A DNA stretch of 16,616 nucleotides, from assembly GCA_012514775.1 (NCBI GenBank), contig JAAYZQ010000274.1, positions 1 through 16,616 of the forward strand, given 5' to 3'. This stretch comes from Anaerolineaceae bacterium. Its GTDB lineage: Bacteria; Chloroflexota; Anaerolineae; JAAYZQ01. Of this stretch, positions 12,327 through 16,616 are shown piece by piece. The notes beneath the pieces are model-generated. The model was given only the letters and a program-made list of their open reading frames with translations, had not been told where the DNA came from and did no database searches. Position numbers and translations under genes: made by a program. The first letter of the stretch is position 1. Each line of letters starts with the position of its first letter.

Positions 12327-14822
12327 ATGAAAGCTGTTGTGATGGCTGGCGGTGAAGGCTCTCGCTTGCGGCCCCTGACCATCGGTCGCCCCAAGCCCAT
12401 GGTTCCCTTGGTAGCCAAGCCTGTCATGGGCCACATCCTCGATCTGCTGAAACGCCACGGCATCACCGAAGTCGTGGTGACCCTGCACTTTATGCCCGAG
12501 GCCATCCAGAGCTACTTTGGCAGCGGCACCAGCATGGGGATGCATATCAACTATGCCATCGAGGAGACACCCCTGGGCACAGCCGGCAGCGTGAAGAACG
12601 CCCAGGAATTCCTGGACGAGCCCTTTATCATCATCAGCGGCGACGCCGTCACCGATATCAACCTCCAACAGGTCATCGACTTTCACCAGTCGAATAAGGC
12701 CGAGGCCACGCTGACCCTCTACCGTGTGCCCAACCCCCTGGAGTACGGCGTGATTATCACCGACGCCGACGGCAAGATCTCCCAGTTCCTGGAAAAACCA
12801 TCCTGGGGCGAGGTCATCTCGGACACGGTGAACACCGGCATCTATGTCGTCGAGCCCCAGGTGCTGGATCTCATTCCGGAGGGAGTGCCGACCGACTGGA
12901 GCAAGGACGTGTTTCCGCAGATGCTCCAGGAGGGCCGGCCGCTCTACGGCTACATCGCCGGCGGCAACTGGACCGACATCGGCGACATTGCCGAGTACAT
13001 GCGCGCCACGGGCGACGCCCTCCACCGCCGCGTCCAGACAGAGGACCCCGGTCAGCACATCGGTGGCGACGTTTGGGTGGGCAACGGAGTCGAGATCGCC
13101 CCCGATGCCCAGCTCTACGGCCCCATCTACCTGGGCGATGAGGTGAAGGTCAAGGGCGGCGTGATCATCCACGGGCCGACGGTCATTCGCGATTATACGA
13201 TCATTGACAACCGGGCCCACATCGACCGGACGATCATCTGGCGCAACTGCTACATCGGCGAGGGGGCCGAAATCCGAGGCGCCATCGTCTGCCGCCAGTG
13301 CACGGTAAAGAGCAAGGCCGTGCTCTTCGAGGGCGTCGTCATCGGCGACAGCTCCATTGTCGGCGAGGGCGCCGTGGTGCATGCCAGCGTCAAGGTGTGG
13401 CCCGAAAAAGAGATCGAGCCGGGCGCCACCGTCAAGACGAGCATCATCTGGGGCGCCCGCGGCCGGCGCATCCTCTTCGGGCGCTTTGGCGTCACCGGCG
13501 TGGTCAACGTCGACCTGACGCCCGAGTTCGCGGCCAGGCTGGGTGCGGCCTTTGGCGCCACGCTGCCCAAGGCCAGCACCGTCACCATCAACCGCGACCC
13601 CCACCGCAGCCCGCGCATGATCAAGCGGGCCGTCATCTCCGGCCTGCCCTCGTCGGGCATCCACGCCCACGACCTGCGCTCCATGCCCATTCCCGTGGCG
13701 CGCTATTACACGCGGGCCAGCGGGGCTGCCGGCGGAGTCCACGTCCGCCTGTCGCCCTTTGACCGGCGCGTGGTGGACATCCGCTTCTTTGACGGCCAGG
13801 GCCGCAACCTGAGCAAGAACGCCGAGCGCAACATCGAGCGCGTCTTCTTTCGGGAGGACTTTCGCCGCGTCTACCTGGACGACATCGGGACCATCGAATA
13901 CGCGCCCCAGGTGGTCGAGACCTACGTTCGGGACTTTTTGCAGGTCGTCGACGCCGATGCCATCCGCCGTGCCCATTTTCGCATCGTCGTAGACTATGCC
14001 TTTGCCCCCACGGGCGAGGTCCTGCCCCAGATCCTGAGCCAGTTGGGCGTGGAGGTGGTGCCGCTGGCATCCAACGTCGAGGGCGACAAGATGTCCCTTT
14101 CTCAGCAAGAGTTCGAAAAAGAGCTGAGGGAAGTGACCTTGATCACCGGCGTGCTGGATGCCCAGTTGGGCGTGCGCCTGGACGTGGGCGGCGAAAAGAT
14201 CTTTTTGGTGGATCATCACGGCCAGTACGTGCCCGAGACGGCGGCCGCGGGGGCCATGGCCGAGCTGGCTCTGCGCTCGAGCCCCGGGGGCACCATCGTC
14301 GTGCCGGTTCACATGCCCAGCCTCTTTGATCGCGTCGCCGCGGCCCACGGGGGACACGTGCTGCGCAGCAAGGTGGACTCGCACGACCTCATGAACGCGG
14401 CGGCTCGCGAGGGCGTCATCTTGGCCGCAGACGGCGGCGGCAACTATATCTTTCCCGAATTTCAACCGGCCATCGACGGCCTCATGGCCACCGTCAAGCT
14501 GCTAGAGTTCCTGGCCCGGCAGCAGACCTCCCTGGCCGACGTCGTGGCCTCGTTGCCGCCCTACCACATGAGCCACAGCGTCGTCTCCTGCCCGTGGGAA
14601 GCCAAGGGGCGCGTAATGCGCCTGCTGAACCAGCAGTATAAGGACCGCCGCGCCGAGCTCATCGACGGCATCAAGATCCTCCTCGGCGAGGACGAATGGG
14701 TCCTGATCCTGCCCGATCCCGATTTCCCGCGCTTTCACATCCATACCGAGGCGCGCGACAGCGCCGAGGCCAAAGATCTCGCCGATCGGTACGTGCGCAT
14801 CGTGGAGGGCCTGCAGGGCTAG
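12327..14822 (+). CDS. Mannose-1-phosphate guanylyltransferase-like nucleotidyltransferase fused to a degenerate phosphomannomutase domain
   Basis: An 831-residue fusion. Residues 1 to about 230 are a sugar-phosphate nucleotidyltransferase with signature [19 protein letters not shown]. About 245-365 is a left-handed beta-helix of hexapeptide repeats. About 375-831 is a phosphoglucomutase/phosphomannomutase-like domain. The mutase motifs are eroded by eye: the TASHNP phosphoserine loop reads VRLSPFD (Ser476 kept, His-Asn-Pro lost), the DxDGDR metal loop reads DVGGEK (619-624), and the phosphate-binding RxSGTEP region reads LPDPDFPRF (795-803). The N-terminal half should make a GDP- or other NDP-sugar for glycans; the mutase half is probably structural or regulatory. 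The ATG has GAGAGGGG upstream and the gene has its own promoter. lgt follows after 65 bases. Confidence 0.9.
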   Translation: MKAVVMAGGEGSRLRPLTIGRPKPMVPLVAKPVMGHILDLLKRHGITEVVVTLHFMPEAIQSYFGSGTSMGMHINYAIEETPLGTAGSVKNAQEFLDEPFIIISGDAVTDINLQQVIDFHQSNKAEATLTLYRVPNPLEYGVIITDADGKISQFLEKPSWGEVISDTVNTGIYVVEPQVLDLIPEGVPTDWSKDVFPQMLQEGRPLYGYIAGGNWTDIGDIAEYMRATGDALHRRVQTEDPGQHIGGDVWVGNGVEIAPDAQLYGPIYLGDEVKVKGGVIIHGPTVIRDYTIIDNRAHIDRTIIWRNCYIGEGAEIRGAIVCRQCTVKSKAVLFEGVVIGDSSIVGEGAVVHASVKVWPEKEIEPGATVKTSIIWGARGRRILFGRFGVTGVVNVDLTPEFAARLGAAFGATLPKASTVTINRDPHRSPRMIKRAVISGLPSSGIHAHDLRSMPIPVARYYTRASGAAGGVHVRLSPFDRRVVDIRFFDGQGRNLSKNAERNIERVFFREDFRRVYLDDIGTIEYAPQVVETYVRDFLQVVDADAIRRAHFRIVVDYAFAPTGEVLPQILSQLGVEVVPLASNVEGDKMSLSQQEFEKELREVTLITGVLDAQLGVRLDVGGEKIFLVDHHGQYVPETAAAGAMAELALRSSPGGTIVVPVHMPSLFDRVAAAHGGHVLRSKVDSHDLMNAAAREGVILAADGGGNYIFPEFQPAIDGLMATVKLLEFLARQQTSLADVVASLPPYHMSHSVVSCPWEAKGRVMRLLNQQYKDRRAELIDGIKILLGEDEWVLILPDPDFPRFHIHTEARDSAEAKDLADRYVRIVEGLQG

Positions 14823-14887
14823 CGCGCACCGCCGGCGCCGAGGTCGCGGGGGCCACAGCGGATCCCCGCGGCGATCATGGAGGATCC

Positions 14888-15817
14888 ATGCACCCGACTC
14901 TGTTCACCATTGGCAACTGGAGCGTGCCCACCTACACCGTGCTCCTCGACCTGGGCCTCATCCTGGGGTTGGTGCTGGCCTACTTTGAGGGACGGCGGCT
15001 GCTACAAAGCGGCGAGACCGGCCTGGACCTGGGGTTGTGGGCCATCATCGGCGGGGTGATCGGTGGCCGGGCTGCGTACGTCATCGCCAACCTGAGCGCA
15101 TTCCAGGAGGAGCCCATTCGGGCCATCCGCTTGTGGGAGGGTGGGCTCTCCTTCCACGGCGGCGTGTTGGGCGGCCTGCTGGTGTTGCTCCTCTTTGCCC
15201 TGTTTCGCGACCGGGGCTTGCCGTCGGGCAGGAACTCGTTCTGGCGCCTGGCCGACGTCCTGACCCCCGGCGTCGCCGTGGGCATTGCCTTTGGCTGGGC
15301 TGCCTGCCTCATGGGGGGCTGCGCTTACGGCGCCCTGGGAGAAGGCTTTGGCTACGCCGTGCTGCCTGACCTCTTTGGCGTGGCCGCGCCACGGTTCGCG
15401 ACCCAGGCGGTGGCCCTGGGCTTTTCCCTGCTGCTGGCGGCCGGCATATGGCTGCTGCGCGGCCACTGGCCCTTCCCCGGGGCCTCGTTCCTGATGTACG
15501 GCCTGCTCTATTTCGCCGGGCAGTTTTTCCTGGAGTTCACCCGCGGAGACGAGGCCATCTACCTGGGCTCCTTGCGCCTGGCACAGATCATCGACCTGGC
15601 CCTGGTCCTGGCTGCTGCCCTCGGGCTCCTTCTCCTCTGGTGGCGGGGCGAAGAGGAACCGGCCGGGGAGGAGGCGTTGCTGTCGGACGAGCAGGAGGCG
15701 CTGCCGGCCGATGAGGAGGAGGCTCCACCGCCGGACGAGGAAGAGGTGCTGCCGCCGGACGAGGAAGTGACGCTGGCCGCCGGCGACGACGAACCGGAGA
15801 CCGGCGCGGAGGGTTGA
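14888..15817 (+). CDS. lgt: Prolipoprotein diacylglyceryl transferase, with acidic C-terminal tail
   Basis: A 309-residue integral membrane enzyme that moves diacylglycerol from phosphatidylglycerol onto the lipobox cysteine of prolipoproteins. About seven hydrophobic segments are present. Family hallmarks are GGVIGGRAAYV (55-65), EGGLSFHGG with His90 (E. coli His103) and FLEFTRGDE with Arg219 (probably E. coli Arg239). At the place of the essential Arg143 (GRxGN) the sequence is FGWAACLMGGC, so Trp137 replaces Arg. After the last membrane segment (about 253) comes an acidic tail to 309 with repeated PPDEEE-like units, not part of typical Lgt. The ATG at 14888 follows GGAGG by 4 bases; the longer open frame upstream overlaps the preceding gene. 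It likely reads on from the sugar-nucleotide gene. Confidence 0.9.
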   Translation: MHPTLFTIGNWSVPTYTVLLDLGLILGLVLAYFEGRRLLQSGETGLDLGLWAIIGGVIGGRAAYVIANLSAFQEEPIRAIRLWEGGLSFHGGVLGGLLVLLLFALFRDRGLPSGRNSFWRLADVLTPGVAVGIAFGWAACLMGGCAYGALGEGFGYAVLPDLFGVAAPRFATQAVALGFSLLLAAGIWLLRGHWPFPGASFLMYGLLYFAGQFFLEFTRGDEAIYLGSLRLAQIIDLALVLAAALGLLLLWWRGEEEPAGEEALLSDEQEALPADEEEAPPPDEEEVLPPDEEVTLAAGDDEPETGAEG

Positions 15818-15895
15818 ACCACTGAAGGAATGAGGGCACTGAAGCCACTGAGGGCCGGTTTCAGTGTCCTCAGTCTTTCAGCGCCTCAGTGGTTC
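15816..15895. repeat. 80-base imperfect hairpin of CACTGA-like units between convergent genes
   Basis: The outer stem is GAACCACTGA (15816-15825) with TCAGTGGTTC (15886-15895). The inner stem is 15831-15846 with 15857-15872 (TGAGGGCACTGAA against TTCAGTGTCCTCA, one G.T pair, plus three more pairs), with a 10-base loop. Each arm is itself repetitive: CACTGAAG/CACTGAGG units recur three times on the left, and TCAGTG/TCAGTC/TCAGCG units four times on the right. It begins within the lgt stop codon and ends 10 bases before the convergent gene's stop. It may act as a bidirectional terminator or 3' mRNA stabiliser, or be a mobile-type small repeat. Confidence 0.75.
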
Positions 15896-15905
15896 GATTG
15901 GCACT

Positions 15906-16616
15906 TTACCCCCCTGGCTCGTAGACGATGAACCGCAACTGCCCGGCCGAGTCGTGGAACTCCAGGACGCGGCCGCCGGGCAGGGCTTGCTGCACGAACG
16001 CCAGCTCGGCGGATCGCTCGGGCACGAAGAGGTACACCGACGGGCGGTCGGTGTCGGGGGTGGGTGGGGACGTCAGCGGCTCGACGACGTCCTGCCCGAG
16101 GATGGCAGGTGCCAGAAAGGGAATGGTGCCAAAGCTCCAATAGAGGCGCGGCGCCCCGAGCAGGTAGGCCGTCGTGCCGGGCTCCACGTCGCGCAGGTAG
16201 GTGCCCATCATCGTCGCCGTTTGCCCGTTGTCGCCGCCATAGCGCCGCAGGGGGCTGAGGTCGTAAAAGTAATAGCGCAGGTTGGCCGCGCCCAGGGCCA
16301 CGATGAGGAGCACCAGAGCAAGCCTTTTCCAGGCCCGCGGCAGGACCAGGAGGCGCCAGGCCAGGTGCACGGCTCGATCCAGGCCCAATGCCACCAGGAT
16401 GGCCACGGCGGGACTGGCGATTACCAGGCGCTGGCTGGAGGGAGGGCTCTCGGTCAGCATGCCGCCTGTCACAATCACGGCCCAGAACCAGAGCAGCAAC
16501 AAGAAGTGTCCCCGCCGGCGCCAATGAGCCAGGGCCCAGGCCATGCCCAGGACGGCGAGGATTCCGGCCCCGAAGGACAGGAGAGGCCTGTCGGCCCCGT
16601 ACCAGACGGTGCGATC
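15906..16616 (-). CDS. C-terminal part of a multi-spanning glycosyltransferase-like membrane protein (GT39/PMT type), cut by window edge
   Basis: The visible 236 residues are open to the right edge (the frame continues upstream of the ATG at 16544 without a stop: DRTVWYGADRPLL), so this is the end of a longer protein. Four hydrophobic segments are seen (about 13-30, 36-54, 63-80, 95-115 of the visible part), including SPPSSQRLVIASPAVAILVALGLD, a pattern common in the last membrane helices of ArnT/PMT-like polyprenyl-sugar glycosyltransferases. A soluble C-terminal domain of about 115 residues follows (LRRYGGDNGQTATMMGTYL onward). The catalytic Asp loop would be in the missing N-terminal part. 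The gene converges on lgt, with the CACTGA hairpin between the two stops. The family call is moderate. Confidence 0.75.
   Translation of the reverse strand, partial: DRTVWYGADRPLLSFGAGILAVLGMAWALAHWRRRGHFLLLLWFWAVIVTGGMLTESPPSSQRLVIASPAVAILVALGLDRAVHLAWRLLVLPRAWKRLALVLLIVALGAANLRYYFYDLSPLRRYGGDNGQTATMMGTYLRDVEPGTTAYLLGAPRLYWSFGTIPFLAPAILGQDVVEPLTSPPTPDTDRPSVYLFVPERSAELAFVQQALPGGRVLEFHDSAGQLRFIVYEPGG

Noticed and set aside
12051..14465. Leftward open frame of 804 codons opposite the guanylyltransferase fusion
   Set aside because: Antisense shadow of a well-supported gene; the composition (many His, Asp, Val, Gly) reflects complemented codons, and there is no ribosome site or motif.
14696..14887. 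N-terminal extension of the Lgt reading frame
   Set aside because: It overlaps the end of the preceding gene in another phase, is Arg/Ala-rich, and the ATG at 14888 has a ribosome site and the usual Lgt N-terminus.
15647..15790. GC-rich repeats in the lgt tail considered as a CRISPR-like array
   Set aside because: The units are short, in frame and encode an acidic peptide; there are no unique spacers of constant length.

Overview
The window is GC-rich, densely coded bacterial DNA with short intergenic gaps and sigma-70-like promoters (TTGNNN, 16-17 bases, TATAAT/TACAAT). The gene content fits a Chloroflexota-type bacterium: a mannose-1-phosphate guanylyltransferase fused to a degenerate phosphomannomutase domain, a plant-type glutamine cyclotransferase lipoprotein, DUF35 and MaoC acyl-CoA enzymes, and a GT39-like membrane glycosyltransferase. 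That assignment is an inference from gene style. No rRNA, tRNA, CRISPR array, transposase or phage gene was seen.

Left part, minus strand (about 1-8640). A leftward run of nine genes starts at an extended -10 promoter near 8607-8634. In transcription order it encodes an ABC-F ATPase, dephospho-CoA kinase (coaE), a GNAT acetyltransferase, a small B12-binding mutase subunit, the MeaB GTPase chaperone, a beta-carbonic anhydrase, a double-hotdog MaoC hydratase, a three-domain protein (HMG-CoA-synthase-like fold + DUF35 Zn ribbon/OB fold + SCP2), and the N-terminal part of an SCPx-type thiolase that runs off the left edge. Several junctions overlap or nearly touch. The last six genes look like an acyl-CoA module: B12-dependent carbon-skeleton rearrangement, bicarbonate supply, hydration, and a thiolase working with a DUF35 partner.

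The three-domain protein is the most interesting object. By eye, its HMG-CoA-synthase-like domain lacks all three canonical catalytic residues (Glu, Cys, His), so it is probably a scaffold, a partner subunit or a repurposed fold. Its gene order resembles the archaeal thiolase/DUF35/HMG-CoA-synthase complex, but here two of those components are fused and carry a lipid-binding SCP2 tail.

Middle part (8764-10972). A CPBP-family membrane protease-like gene points left. A 237-base divergent promoter region separates it from a rightward gene for a small acidic protein of unknown function with a strong consensus promoter. An alpha/beta hydrolase of the monoacylglycerol lipase type follows, with its own promoter.

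Right part (10976-16616). A glutaminyl-peptide cyclotransferase on a Pro/Thr-rich membrane tether lies 3 bases after the hydrolase. Next come a sugar-nucleotide enzyme fusion whose mutase half has lost its metal and phosphate motifs, and lgt with a Trp at a normally essential Arg position and an acidic repeat tail. Convergent to lgt is the C-terminal part of a multi-spanning glycosyltransferase-like protein that runs off the right edge. An 80-base imperfect hairpin built of CACTGA-like units fills the convergent gap. Surface and cell-envelope functions dominate this half.
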